Below are positions 7,648 through 15,108 of a DNA stretch of 64,000 nt, piece by piece. The stretch spans positions 62,001 through 126,000 of the forward strand of contig NZ_WTWY01000018.1 in NCBI RefSeq assembly GCF_009870825.1, written 5' to 3'. Every line of letters begins with the position of its first letter. Within the stretch, counting starts at the first letter, position 1. The translations under genes and the position numbers were made by a program. Source of the stretch: Paenibacillus sp. USDA918EY. GTDB lineage: Bacteria > Bacillota > Bacilli > Paenibacillales > Paenibacillaceae. The notes under the pieces are model-generated. The model did not search any database and was not told the origin of the DNA. It saw only the letters and a program-made list of their open reading frames with translations.

Positions 7648-9399
7648 TTATTGCGCCGGTTTCAGCGTCCAGTCCGGAAGACTGTTGGCCAAACCGACGA
7701 ACGGGCTAACGGAAAGATTGTCGATTCTTCCATTGTATCCATAGACGGTTTTTTTGTAGCTCGTGAAAATGATCGGCAGTTCATCGTTCAGCAGCTGGAA
7801 GATTTCTTTGTAAACTTGTTTCCGCTGCTCGATGTCGGACGTAGCCAAACCTTTTTCATACAATTCTTTGAATTTCGGATTGTCGTAGCCTTTGATCTCG
7901 CCGTCCATGAACTGCACGATGCCGTCGGAAGGGTCGGCCAGCATCGGCGTCGAGAAGGAAACGAGATCGTAGTCTCCGCTTTCCACTTTCGATTCGAGCG
8001 AGTTGAAGTCCGCGAACACTTCCGGCTCGAATTTCACGCCCAGCGCCTGGAAGTTTTCTTTCGCCACCGCGATGAAAATGTCGGTCTGCTTGCTCTTCGA
8101 TCCCAAATAGTGGATCACCAGCTGTTTGCCGTCTTTTTCGCGGATGCCGCCGGCGCCTTCCTTCCATCCGGCTTCGTCCAGAAGCTGCTTCGCTTTTTCC
8201 GTATCGAATTTATACGGGTTGATGCCTTCTTCCGTATAGGCCCAGGAAATCGGGGAAGCCGGGATGTTCGCTATCGAACCTGCTCCCTGGTTGGCGTCCA
8301 CGTAGATGCTTTGGCGGTCCAAACCGTACGTGAGCGCTTGGCGGACTTTTTTGTTCTTCAACGCCTCGTGCTCCAGGTTGACCTGCAGGTATCCGTATGT
8401 GCTTGGCGTGTACGGAATGATGTTTACGAAACCGAGGCTTTTCAGCTTGTCGATGTTTTCCGTCGTGGCGCTGAACGAAGCATAGTCGACTTCGCCGGTT
8501 TCGAGGTATTGCCAAGTGTCGCCTTCCGACGTTTTATAAATAAAACGTTCCGTTTTCGGTTTGCCTTTGTAATAATTTTCGTTGGCCACGAAGCGGACTT
8601 CCTGTCCCGGAATGAATTTTTCCAGCTTGTACGGACCGCTGCCGACCGGATTCGAATGCAGTTTTTTGATGTAATCCAATTGTCCGAATTTGTAGTCTTT
8701 GCCGTAATAGGCTTTGGACAATATCTGTCCTCCCAACATGACGAGCGCGGTGGCGTTCGGTTTTTCGAGCGTCACGGAAATCGTCTGCGGATCGATGACT
8801 TTGATCCCTTCGATGCTTTGCGCTTTGCCTTCCTTATAAGCCTGTGCCCCTTTAATGGCGAGCGTCGGAATCATGGAATCCCCATCATACGATTTGTCGA
8901 ACAGGATCGTCCACGTAAACGCCACGTCATCCGCCGTCAACGGCGATCCGTCGCTGAACTTCAAGTCTTTGCGCAGATGGTATGTATAAGTGAGCTGATC
9001 GTCCGAAACATCCCATTTTTCGGCCAAATCAGGAATTGGCAGCCCTTTATCGTCTACCGTTACCAGGGAGCTGAACAATAACGAGTTGACGTTGCCGTCA
9101 TAGCCGCTTTGGGTAAAGTAAGGCGTAAACGCGCCGCTCGGATCGGTAAGGCCGACGATGATCGTATCGGTCCGCTGCTTTGCGACGGCCGGAAGTTTCG
9201 ACATATCCGCTGCCGCGTAAGGTTCCTTTAATCCGGATTCGCCGCCCGGCGTTGCCGCAGCCCCTTCATTCGAACCTTGTTCCGTTTGCGCGGCATTGCC
9301 GCTTGCGGCCGGATCCGCATCGTTTTTGTTCGAGCACGCCGCCATCAGCAGCGAGCCGACAAGCATGAGTGAAGTTAATAAAATAACGCCCTTTTTCAT
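7648..9399 (-). CDS. peptide ABC transporter substrate-binding lipoprotein (SBP_bac_5)
   Basis: The 583-residue lipoprotein begins MKKGVILLTSLMLVG and has a lipobox ending in MAAC, so the mature protein is tethered outside the membrane. A Ser/Gly/Glu linker follows, then the SBP family 5 fold with the landmarks LAEKWDVSDDQLTYTYHLRKDLKFSDG (N-lobe) and KVRQALTYGLDR (second lobe). The start at 9399 is used because GGGAGGT lies 9 bases upstream; an ATG 18 bases earlier has no SD. It is the first gene of the operon behind a near-consensus SigA promoter. The ligand is probably a peptide but is not proven. Confidence 0.93.
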   Translation of the reverse strand: MKKGVILLTSLMLVGSLLMAACSNKNDADPAASGNAAQTEQGSNEGAAATPGGESGLKEPYAAADMSKLPAVAKQRTDTIIVGLTDPSGAFTPYFTQSGYDGNVNSLLFSSLVTVDDKGLPIPDLAEKWDVSDDQLTYTYHLRKDLKFSDGSPLTADDVAFTWTILFDKSYDGDSMIPTLAIKGAQAYKEGKAQSIEGIKVIDPQTISVTLEKPNATALVMLGGQILSKAYYGKDYKFGQLDYIKKLHSNPVGSGPYKLEKFIPGQEVRFVANENYYKGKPKTERFIYKTSEGDTWQYLETGEVDYASFSATTENIDKLKSLGFVNIIPYTPSTYGYLQVNLEHEALKNKKVRQALTYGLDRQSIYVDANQGAGSIANIPASPISWAYTEEGINPYKFDTEKAKQLLDEAGWKEGAGGIREKDGKQLVIHYLGSKSKQTDIFIAVAKENFQALGVKFEPEVFADFNSLESKVESGDYDLVSFSTPMLADPSDGIVQFMDGEIKGYDNPKFKELYEKGLATSDIEQRKQVYKEIFQLLNDELPIIFTSYKKTVYGYNGRIDNLSVSPFVGLANSLPDWTLKPAQ

Positions 9400-9481
9400 G
9401 AAACGATAACCTCCCATTTTGTACCCATCTCGATCATTCCTATAAGATAAGTATGAATTAAGATTCCATTAATTATTGTCT

Positions 9482-9510
9482 ATTATAGGAACCAAACCGA
9501 GTTCTGTAAA
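9482..9510 (-). promoter_or_regulatory. SigA-type promoter of the peptide transporter operon
   Basis: On the minus strand a TTTACA -35 (9505-9510), a 17-base spacer and a perfect TATAAT -10 (9482-9487) stand about 83 bases upstream of the binding-protein start. This is one of the best SigA matches in the window. Confidence 0.8.
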
Positions 9511-9600
9511 TAGAGAACTTAAAAAGTTTTCTGAAAAAATTTTTATAAGGCCCCTGCTGTATACGCGAACTTTTATTTTCGCGGCCGATCGAACGCCAAA

Positions 9601-9640
9601 AAACCTCCTCACCGCCGTGTCCGGCAAAATAAGGAGGTTT
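9601..9640 (-). terminator. terminator of the HTH regulator gene
   Basis: The inverted repeat AAACCTCCT/AGGAGGTTT with an inner GCC/GGC pair is followed by a T run on the minus strand. It separates the regulator from the transporter promoter. Confidence 0.85.
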
Positions 9641-9649
9641 CCGCTTGCG

Positions 9650-10564
9650 TCAGTCTTCTTCTATATAACGGTATATACGTTCCTGAAGCTCGTCCAAAGC
9701 CCGTCTTCTCAAGCTGTATTCGGTCAAATTCTCGCCTTCGAAATGGGCGTAAAGTACGCCGGCGCTGCGGAGTTTCGAGATATGATCGTGGGTGATGCCC
9801 TTGGATAACTTTAAATGGCCGACGATTTCCGTGAACGTGCGCGGGCCCCGGTTCAAAAATTTCAATATTTTCATCCGGTTTTTTTCGCCGAGACTGCGGA
9901 GCAACCGGAGATCATGCGTCGGAATGAGGTCTTCATCCCCCAAATAGATGCGCGCATTATAATGGCAGACGAGCATGCTCCCGTATTGGGCCACCATATT
10001 CAGCGGCTGAAAATGGTATTGAGGCACGAGAACGAGCTTCTCGATTTGGGGCAGCGGCTTGAAAAGCATGCCGTTCGTCGTTTCGTCGACGAATTCTTCG
10101 CCTTGGATTTCGTCCAGGCGCCGCAGCCTGTCCTGCTTCTCGCGCTCTAACGCAGGCAGGATCGCCGGGTCTACGTGCTTAAAATACTGCTCGTGCCACT
10201 CCCGAAACAGGTGCAGCATTTTTTCATGGAAAACCTCGATGTCTTCCTCCGGAAATTCGTTGCCGTTGGCGGCGAAAAGCTCGATCAAATCGCGGGTGCC
10301 CAGCTGTCCGAACCAATCGAGAAACCCGTCAACCCTCAAGCCCTTTGGAGCAACAAAAGCGGTCAAATACGCGAAGCCCCAGTCTCCGTTAACGAGCATG
10401 TCATCCAGCAGGCGGGCAAATTCAGGCGTGAGCCGCTCCTTTGTTTCTTGTGCCCAGCATGGGGCGAGGTCTATCTTTTTGTGTGACTTTCGACATATGT
10501 AGGAATGCAAGCTATTCATAAACTCGTGAACGGGTTCAAACGCAATTTCTATATCAAACGCCAA
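9650..10564 (-). CDS. winged-helix (ArsR-like) transcriptional regulator
   Basis: The 304-residue cytoplasmic protein has a long N-terminal domain (about residues 1-220) without a motif I can name. A C-terminal winged helix-turn-helix follows: LLRSLGEKNRMKILKFLNRGPRTFTEIV, then LKLSKGITHDHISKLRSAGVL as the recognition region. That is the ArsR fold placed at the C-terminus, as in DUF5937-like regulators of Firmicutes. A TTG start at 10564 is chosen because GGGAGGGAGGAG ends 7 bases upstream; translation from further upstream would run through that SD. It lies upstream of, and on the same strand as, the peptide transporter operon but with its own terminator, so it may control that operon. The ligand is unknown. 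Confidence 0.8.
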   Translation of the reverse strand: MAFDIEIAFEPVHEFMNSLHSYICRKSHKKIDLAPCWAQETKERLTPEFARLLDDMLVNGDWGFAYLTAFVAPKGLRVDGFLDWFGQLGTRDLIELFAANGNEFPEEDIEVFHEKMLHLFREWHEQYFKHVDPAILPALEREKQDRLRRLDEIQGEEFVDETTNGMLFKPLPQIEKLVLVPQYHFQPLNMVAQYGSMLVCHYNARIYLGDEDLIPTHDLRLLRSLGEKNRMKILKFLNRGPRTFTEIVGHLKLSKGITHDHISKLRSAGVLYAHFEGENLTEYSLRRRALDELQERIYRYIEED

Positions 10565-10831
10565 CTTGTCTCTCCTCCCTCCCAAAATATGAACTAAATT
10601 GACTTCATTATATCGTGAACACTTTAACGCATTCCACTATTTCAATCGAAATACTTAGTAATTTATGGCGTCGTTGTATAATGGCTCTCTTGAGGTCCGA
10701 TGCAGACAGTTGCCATCATACCAGAAAATCCACCCGTCGTTCAACATTGCAATATCCCCCGCAAAATAAGGCGCCTGGCTTCGATATATCGATTCAGGTC
10801 CGTTGCGGGGTCTTTCAAAAAACATCAACAA
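10565..10831. other. Intergenic region, regulator promoter side
   Basis: It holds the SD and probable promoter of the HTH regulator gene. A perfect TATAAT on the minus strand lies at 10607-10612, but no good -35 stands at the usual distance. A 65-codon minus-strand ORF inside has no SD and atypical composition, and I do not consider it a gene. The right end is the terminator of the next gene. Confidence 0.5.
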
Positions 10832-10862
10832 AAAGACACGGGCCAAATGCACCCGTGCCTTT
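10832..10862 (-). terminator. terminator of the CBS/CorC-type gene
   Basis: The stem CACGGG/CCCGTG, extended by A/T pairs, has a minus-strand T run. It lies 16 bases after the stop codon. Confidence 0.85.
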
Positions 10863-10877
10863 CATCTATTTCACACT

Positions 10878-12194
10878 TTATGCGCCCGCTTCCTCCGCCA
10901 TAACCTGCGGGATCAGAAGCTTAATCCTTGAAATGCGCTTGTGATCCGTTTCTTCCACTATGAAAATATGTCCATCGATTTCAGCCGATTGCCCCTTATG
11001 AGGCGGGATCGTCTCGATGTGGGAATACAGCCAGCCGCCTACGGTGTCGTAGTCCGACGTATCCAAGTCGAGTCCGAATCGGTCGTTGATTTCATCGATA
11101 AGCATCAACCCGTCAATCGAATATTCATTCTCATGAATCTTCTCGATGCCAGGACGTTCTTCGTCGAATTCGTCCTGGATTTCACCGACGATTTCTTCCA
11201 TAATGTCTTCCAGGGTTACGAGCCCGGATGTGCCGCCGTATTCATCGATCAAAATGGCAATCTGGGTCTTCCCCCGCTGCATCAGCTTCAGCAAAGCGCT
11301 GATCTGAATGGATTCCGGTACAGCAAGGATCGGACGAATTAAAGCATTATATTCGGTAGCCGTAGAACGAAGCAAATCCTTAATATGAATGAAGCCGATG
11401 ATATGGTCCTTGTCGCCGTCGCAGACCGGGTATCTGGTTCTCATGCCTTCGTAAGCAATTTCAAGATTTTCTTCGCGGGAAAGCTGCGTGTTGAGGCAGA
11501 TCATTTCGGTACGGGGAATCATGATTTCCCGCCCGGTCGTCTCCGCAAAATCGAAAATGTTGTCCACGAGCGCAAGTTCCGTATTGTCGATGAGCCCGTT
11601 TTTGTTGCTTTCCTTCATCAGAATCCTGATTTCTTCCTCCGTATGGGCGGATTCGGATTCCGAAGCCGGGGCGATCCCGAACAGGCGCAATAGCGCGTTG
11701 GCAAGCCCGTTTAATACCCAAATGAACGGATACATCAGCTTATTGAAATAAACCATTGGAGCGGCGGACATAAGCACGACCGATTCCGCTTTGCGGATCG
11801 CCATCGATTTCGGCGCCAGTTCTCCAAGCACGATATGAAGAATCGTAATGATGAGAAACGCGATAACCACGGCGATGCCGTGTACTGCGGCTTCTCCAAA
11901 GCCCAGGGCGTGAATCAGAGGTCGGACCAGACTTGCCACGGCCGGTTCCCCTAGCCATCCAAGTCCAAGCGATGCCAGCGTGATGCCGAGCTGGCAAGCG
12001 GATAAATAAGCATCCAGATTGTTGACGATGCTGCGGGCAAACGCCGCGCCTTTGCGTCCTTCGTCAACCAAAGTTTCTACGCGGCTGCTCCTGATTTTTA
12101 CCATGGCAAACTCCGCGGAAACGAAAAAACCGTTCAATAATACAAGTACCACTACCCAAATCAAATTGATCAAACTCGGTAAGGGGTCAGTCAA
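10878..12194 (-). CDS. hemolysin/CNNM-CorC family membrane protein with CBS domains
   Basis: The 438-residue protein has the standard order of the family. A DUF21 (CNNM) transmembrane region at about 1-190 (LNGFFVSAEFAMVKIRSSR is diagnostic) is followed by paired CBS domains at about 210-335 (TGREIMIPRTEM; VRYPVCDGDKDHIIGFIHIKDL-type repeat). A C-terminal CorC_HlyC domain ends the protein. Characterised relatives are linked to Mg2+ efflux; the old name hemolysin is historical. The start is TTG with a modest AGGAAG SD. A separate 8-codon ORF with a much stronger SD ends nine bases before it, which suggests translational coupling. The leader runs about 180 bases from a SigA-like promoter. Confidence 0.9.
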   Translation of the reverse strand: MTDPLPSLINLIWVVVLVLLNGFFVSAEFAMVKIRSSRVETLVDEGRKGAAFARSIVNNLDAYLSACQLGITLASLGLGWLGEPAVASLVRPLIHALGFGEAAVHGIAVVIAFLIITILHIVLGELAPKSMAIRKAESVVLMSAAPMVYFNKLMYPFIWVLNGLANALLRLFGIAPASESESAHTEEEIRILMKESNKNGLIDNTELALVDNIFDFAETTGREIMIPRTEMICLNTQLSREENLEIAYEGMRTRYPVCDGDKDHIIGFIHIKDLLRSTATEYNALIRPILAVPESIQISALLKLMQRGKTQIAILIDEYGGTSGLVTLEDIMEEIVGEIQDEFDEERPGIEKIHENEYSIDGLMLIDEINDRFGLDLDTSDYDTVGGWLYSHIETIPPHKGQSAEIDGHIFIVEETDHKRISRIKLLIPQVMAEEAGA

Positions 12195-12202
12195 TCTTCT
12201 TC

Positions 12203-12229
12203 CTATTCACCGCAAGTCTTGACCGGCAA
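12203..12229 (-). CDS. 8-codon upstream ORF in the CBS/CorC leader
   Basis: TTG CCG GTC AAG ACT TGC GGT GAA TAG would encode MPVKTCGE. The SD AAGGAGGTG (12237-12245) is perfect and seven bases upstream, much stronger than the SD of the main gene. The stop codon overlaps the main gene's SD region (TAGGAAG), so ribosomes ending here could re-initiate at the TTG at 12194. It is in a different frame from the main gene. Whether the peptide matters is unknown; a coupling or attenuation role is inference. Confidence 0.45.
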   Translation of the reverse strand: MPVKTCGE

Positions 12230-12475
12230 ATAGGTACACCTCCTTCGTATCGTAAAATGATGATTCCTGTCATGCATAAAAATTGTGTTGGCCGTCAACT
12301 TCCCAATGGATCCATCTCCTATCTTTAGTTAAGGTTTTTCGCAAAATCCTCTTGTGTATGATTTTGGAATATATATTTAATTATATATTTATACACTGGA
12401 CAGTCAAACCTTAAGGTAAGTCTGTATATGACAGGGACCCGTTGTTTTTGCAAGCAAACATCCGCTAAGCAGGCA
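12230..12475. other. Leader and promoter region of the CBS/CorC gene
   Basis: About 180 bases of untranslated leader plus promoter. I looked for the M-box and manganese riboswitch cores because of the Mg2+/metal link of the family and do not see them. There is no other ORF with an SD apart from the tiny one described separately. Confidence 0.5.
12380..12407 (-). promoter_or_regulatory. SigA-type promoter of the CBS/CorC gene
   Basis: Minus strand TTGACT (12402-12407), 16-base spacer, perfect TATAAT (12380-12385) within an AT-rich stretch. Confidence 0.65.
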
Positions 12476-12520
12476 AAAAGAGCCGCCCCCTGTCTTTTAT
12501 GACATTAAAGGCGGTCTTTT
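12476..12520 (-). terminator. terminator of cwlJ-gerQ
   Basis: AAAAGAGCCGCC pairs with GGCGGTCTTTT and is followed by a T run on the minus strand, about 70 bases after the gerQ stop. Confidence 0.8.
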
Positions 12521-12591
12521 CGGCGCTTTAATCCAAATACGGAGATAAACTTCCCGCCGCACTCTACATCTAGAGGAGCGGCAATCCCCCG

Positions 12592-13092
12592 TTACCGGCT
12601 TTGGGGCGGATTGCCGATCACGCCGGGATATTGGTAAACAAGGGGCTCGTTAAACGTGATGAAATCCAGATTCAGCGTCAACAGCAGGATGCGCTGACCG
12701 GTGGACCGTTCGGAAATGATGATATGGTCCCGACCGGCGGCTTCGATGACGCCTGTGAAAATTTTGGCGTTCCATTGGGAGTTGTTTTCGTAAGTCATGT
12801 AGAAAGTTCCCGTTTTTCCCAAATTCAAACGCAATATGTTTTCTACATAGGACTGCTCGAATTGCTGCGGCGCTTGGACTACCGCTCCCGTCGGGGTCAT
12901 CGGGCTGCCGCTCGTGACTGAGGGCGGAACCGTTCCCATTGTTCCCATCGTTCCGGGAGTTCCCATCGTTCCGGGAGTCCCCATTGTTCCTGGCACTCCC
13001 ACCGATCCGGGTGTTCCCATGCCGCTACCCGATATTCCCGGATATCCGCTGCCCATCGGATAAGGCGCCGGACGAAAAAATTGAGGCATCAT
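12592..13092 (-). CDS. gerQ: spore coat protein GerQ
   Basis: GerQ is an inner coat protein needed for CwlJ localisation and Ca-DPA-triggered germination; in B. subtilis it is cross-linked by transglutaminase. The 166-residue product has a Gly/Pro/Met/Thr-rich N-terminal third (repeated GTPGTM units) and a conserved C-terminal domain. That domain has the signature EQSYVENILRLNLGKTGTFYMTYENNSQWN and the end ITFNEPLVYQYPG. AGGAGG lies 10 bases before the first of two ATGs. It follows cwlJ by 56 bases on the same strand, the same pairing as in Bacillus, which supports both calls. Expression in the mother cell during sporulation is expected from the SigE-like promoter ahead of cwlJ. Confidence 0.93.
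   Translation of the reverse strand: MMPQFFRPAPYPMGSGYPGISGSGMGTPGSVGVPGTMGTPGTMGTPGTMGTMGTVPPSVTSGSPMTPTGAVVQAPQQFEQSYVENILRLNLGKTGTFYMTYENNSQWNAKIFTGVIEAAGRDHIIISERSTGQRILLLTLNLDFITFNEPLVYQYPGVIGNPPQSR
12941..13012 (-). repeat. 18-bp tandem repeat coding the GerQ N-terminal repeats
   Basis: Four consecutive 18-base units (two identical, two diverged) encode the Gly-Thr-Met/Pro hexapeptide repeats of GerQ. The near-identity of the first two suggests recent slippage, so copy number may vary between strains. Confidence 0.8.
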
Positions 13093-13148
13093 ACGTTCAA
13101 ATCCTCCTTAATTAAGTACAATTCGTAGCTTTTTTCGTTATTTTCGAA

Positions 13149-13571
13149 TCAATACACGTTCGGACAATCCGCGCTCGAAGGACTAAAGAAGCAGTGATTT
13201 TTATAACGTCCGGTATTCGCCTGGTTAAACCAGGTCGACGGACAATTGCCCGTGGGGCGGAAAAACCATAAAGCGTTGGAAGCCGGCCAAAACCGTTCGC
13301 CGTTAATATTGCGCTGTGCAAGCCTGATGTCCTGTTCTCTTGCCCTTTGATAAAAATACGACTTCGTCGGGGCTTCAAAACCGCCTGGGCTTTGATAAAC
13401 CATATCCCTGATGCTGCGGATATTGTTGAAATCCAGACAATTTCCGAGAATCCGGTTCACGCCGACGTTGCCGACCATCAGCATTCCAAGACTCCCTTCA
13501 CCTTCGGCTTCAGCCCTCATCAAACGAGCGAGCAGTCTGGTTTGCCCTGTATTCGTTTTGATAACAGCCAA
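13149..13571 (-). CDS. cwlJ: spore cortex-lytic enzyme CwlJ
   Basis: Cell wall hydrolase of the SleB/CwlJ family (Hydrolase_2) that degrades spore cortex during germination. The 140-residue product matches the usual CwlJ length of about 142 and, like CwlJ, lacks a signal peptide and peptidoglycan-binding domain. The motif LLARLMRAEAEGEG places the catalytic Glu at residue 21, and VGNVGVNRILGN, FYQRAREQDIRLAQ and FWPASNALWFF follow as in the family. A TTG start at 13571 is preferred: GGGAGGT precedes it closely and the protein then has the family N-terminus. Upstream codons would add 37 residues with no SD. It is followed by gerQ, whose product it needs. Confidence 0.95.
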   Translation of the reverse strand: MAVIKTNTGQTRLLARLMRAEAEGEGSLGMLMVGNVGVNRILGNCLDFNNIRSIRDMVYQSPGGFEAPTKSYFYQRAREQDIRLAQRNINGERFWPASNALWFFRPTGNCPSTWFNQANTGRYKNHCFFSPSSADCPNVY

Positions 13572-13606
13572 GATTCTACCTCCCTGCAAGAATGATTTTC
13601 CATATA

Positions 13607-13635
13607 AGTGTATGTGCATTCGCCCAGATGAGTGA
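13607..13635 (-). promoter_or_regulatory. SigE-type sporulation promoter for cwlJ-gerQ
   Basis: Minus strand CATACACT (13607-13614) fits the SigE -10 consensus CATACANT exactly. TCACTCA lies 14 bases upstream as a weaker -35 (consensus near TCATATT). cwlJ is SigE-dependent in B. subtilis, so the match agrees with the gene. Confidence 0.65.
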
Positions 13636-13729
13636 CAACAAATCGCTGCAACTTGTACTTTATTGCGACAAGGATAAGCCAATTCTGACGATTTTCCCCT
13701 TCCATTCCCGATCGGCCGACAAAAAACAA

Positions 13730-13761
13730 GCGTCTTCTCCGGTTATCATCGGAAAAGACGC
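13730..13761 (-). terminator. terminator of the duplicated P-loop protein gene
   Basis: GCGTCTTCTCCGG pairs with CCGGAAAAGACGC-like bases and is followed by a T6 run on the minus strand. Confidence 0.85.
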
Positions 13762-13813
13762 CAATTCCTTCGGGTCCACATTTCCTCCAAAAATTAACGG
13801 CAGTCCGCTCGAA

Positions 13814-14908
13814 TTATACGGACGAATTGGTCAGCGCATCGACCTGCCGGACGATTTGGCTTGCGATCAAGCGAAGCGCGGCCGGATCCAGAGCCGCATC
13901 GAAAGCTTCCCATGCTTCGTCGCGAATCCGCTTGATGTCCGCCAAAATGGAAATCGAATGTTTCATGGATGCCGAATATCTGCTCCGGATCTCGGCGATT
14001 TCTTCCGCGAACGCCTCGTCCGTGCCTGGTTTTATGGCCAGTTCGTACACGTCGAGAATGCTGTCGCCTTCGCGGCTCGGAAAATGCTCATGCGGCGCGG
14101 TGCTGTCGAAAACGGCCAGGCTGAGCTCCGGAAAAATGAGCATATCCAGGCTGTTCGGATCAAAGCCGCAGTGGTAAATTTCAGTGTCGATCCCCCGCGT
14201 TTCCGCTTCTTTAGCCAATTTTTTAAACATGGTGGATTTGCCGGAACCCGGACGTCCCTTCACGAAGATGCGCGTGCGGAGCGTTTCCGTCAAATTCGGC
14301 ACGTAGTCGATTGCCCCTTGCCACGTCGCCGCGCCGAGGAACCGGCGGGTAACGTTCGCTTTTTTGGAACGGAACGGGATCAGGTATTCGTCGGCAAATT
14401 CGGCCGTGATTTGATTGGCGCGGTCGCGGTCCAAGTTATCGATATAAAATTTTTCCCATTCGTCGTGTATGCGCAGCGTTCTTAAAAAAGAGTCGAACGC
14501 CTTCGCGTACAGGTCCGCGATTTCCCGCTCCTTCTCCTTCACCTCGGCTTCGGCTTCTTCGAAGAGCCCTGCCCGCAGCGCCGCGGTAGCGTCGATCACG
14601 CGGATTTCCGTGCCTTCAAGCACGGGATCGGCGCTCCACGCGTTTCCGTCGACGATGCCGATCCGCGCTTCCTCCAAAATGATGCCTTCCAGCCGCTTGC
14701 TGTCCAGCGTTTCATGTATATAATGCTTCGTCCAGCCGTTGTCTTTCCATGCTTCGGCCAGCTCGCCAAGCACCTGGGAGGTTCCCGGACCGATCCGCCC
14801 GTCGATGACAAATACCGTATCCAACCCGCTTAAAATGGAATCGTACAGCGTATACAATCCCGCCGCCGTATTGCCGCGCCCGAAATAGTGTTTCTCAAGT
14901 CCTGCCAT
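13814..14908 (-). CDS. two-domain P-loop ATPase-like protein (PRK06851 type)
   Basis: The 364-residue cytoplasmic protein resembles the PRK06851 group of conserved Firmicute proteins. Its two halves are visibly homologous. Residues 30-95 (LDTVFVIDGRIGPGTS, then YIHETLDSKRLEGIILEEARIGIVDG) align with residues 210-277 (LRTRIFVKGRPGSGKST, then YHCGFDPNSLDMLIFPELSLAVFD). Only the second half keeps a complete Walker A motif (G218 to T226); the first lacks the Lys and Ser/Thr. That points to one active and one degenerate nucleotide site. It is a lone gene with its own terminator beside cwlJ-gerQ. Function is unknown in the literature I can recall. Confidence 0.75.
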   Translation of the reverse strand: MAGLEKHYFGRGNTAAGLYTLYDSILSGLDTVFVIDGRIGPGTSQVLGELAEAWKDNGWTKHYIHETLDSKRLEGIILEEARIGIVDGNAWSADPVLEGTEIRVIDATAALRAGLFEEAEAEVKEKEREIADLYAKAFDSFLRTLRIHDEWEKFYIDNLDRDRANQITAEFADEYLIPFRSKKANVTRRFLGAATWQGAIDYVPNLTETLRTRIFVKGRPGSGKSTMFKKLAKEAETRGIDTEIYHCGFDPNSLDMLIFPELSLAVFDSTAPHEHFPSREGDSILDVYELAIKPGTDEAFAEEIAEIRSRYSASMKHSISILADIKRIRDEAWEAFDAALDPAALRLIASQIVRQVDALTNSSV

Positions 14909-15044
14909 TTGCGTTCACGCTCCTTTATCTCACTCGCATTGCCAACACCTTATGTTATGCCCTTTAGGCTTTCTGTGTGAATGCCCAGATGATCCGGCCT
15001 TAAGTCCGGCGCCGCGAAGCGGCATGGAAATCTTATATATTAAA

Positions 15045-15084
15045 AAAGCCTCTTCCCGGCTTTAAAGGCACGGGCAGAGGCTTT
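15045..15084 (-). terminator. terminator of the two-copy secreted protein gene
   Basis: AAAGCCTCT pairs with AGAGGCTTT around a GC-rich inner stem, and a T run follows on the minus strand. Confidence 0.85.
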
Positions 15085-15108
15085 GACGGAGAAATTCGTT
15101 TTAACGGG

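Noticed and set aside
10655..10852. 65-codon minus-strand open frame between the HTH regulator and the CBS/CorC gene
   Set aside because: No SD, no family resemblance, composition of non-coding DNA, and it runs into the terminator region.
12230..12475. Possible Mg2+ (M-box) or Mn2+ riboswitch in the CBS/CorC leader
   Set aside because: The leader is long enough, but I could not find the conserved cores or an expression-platform terminator.
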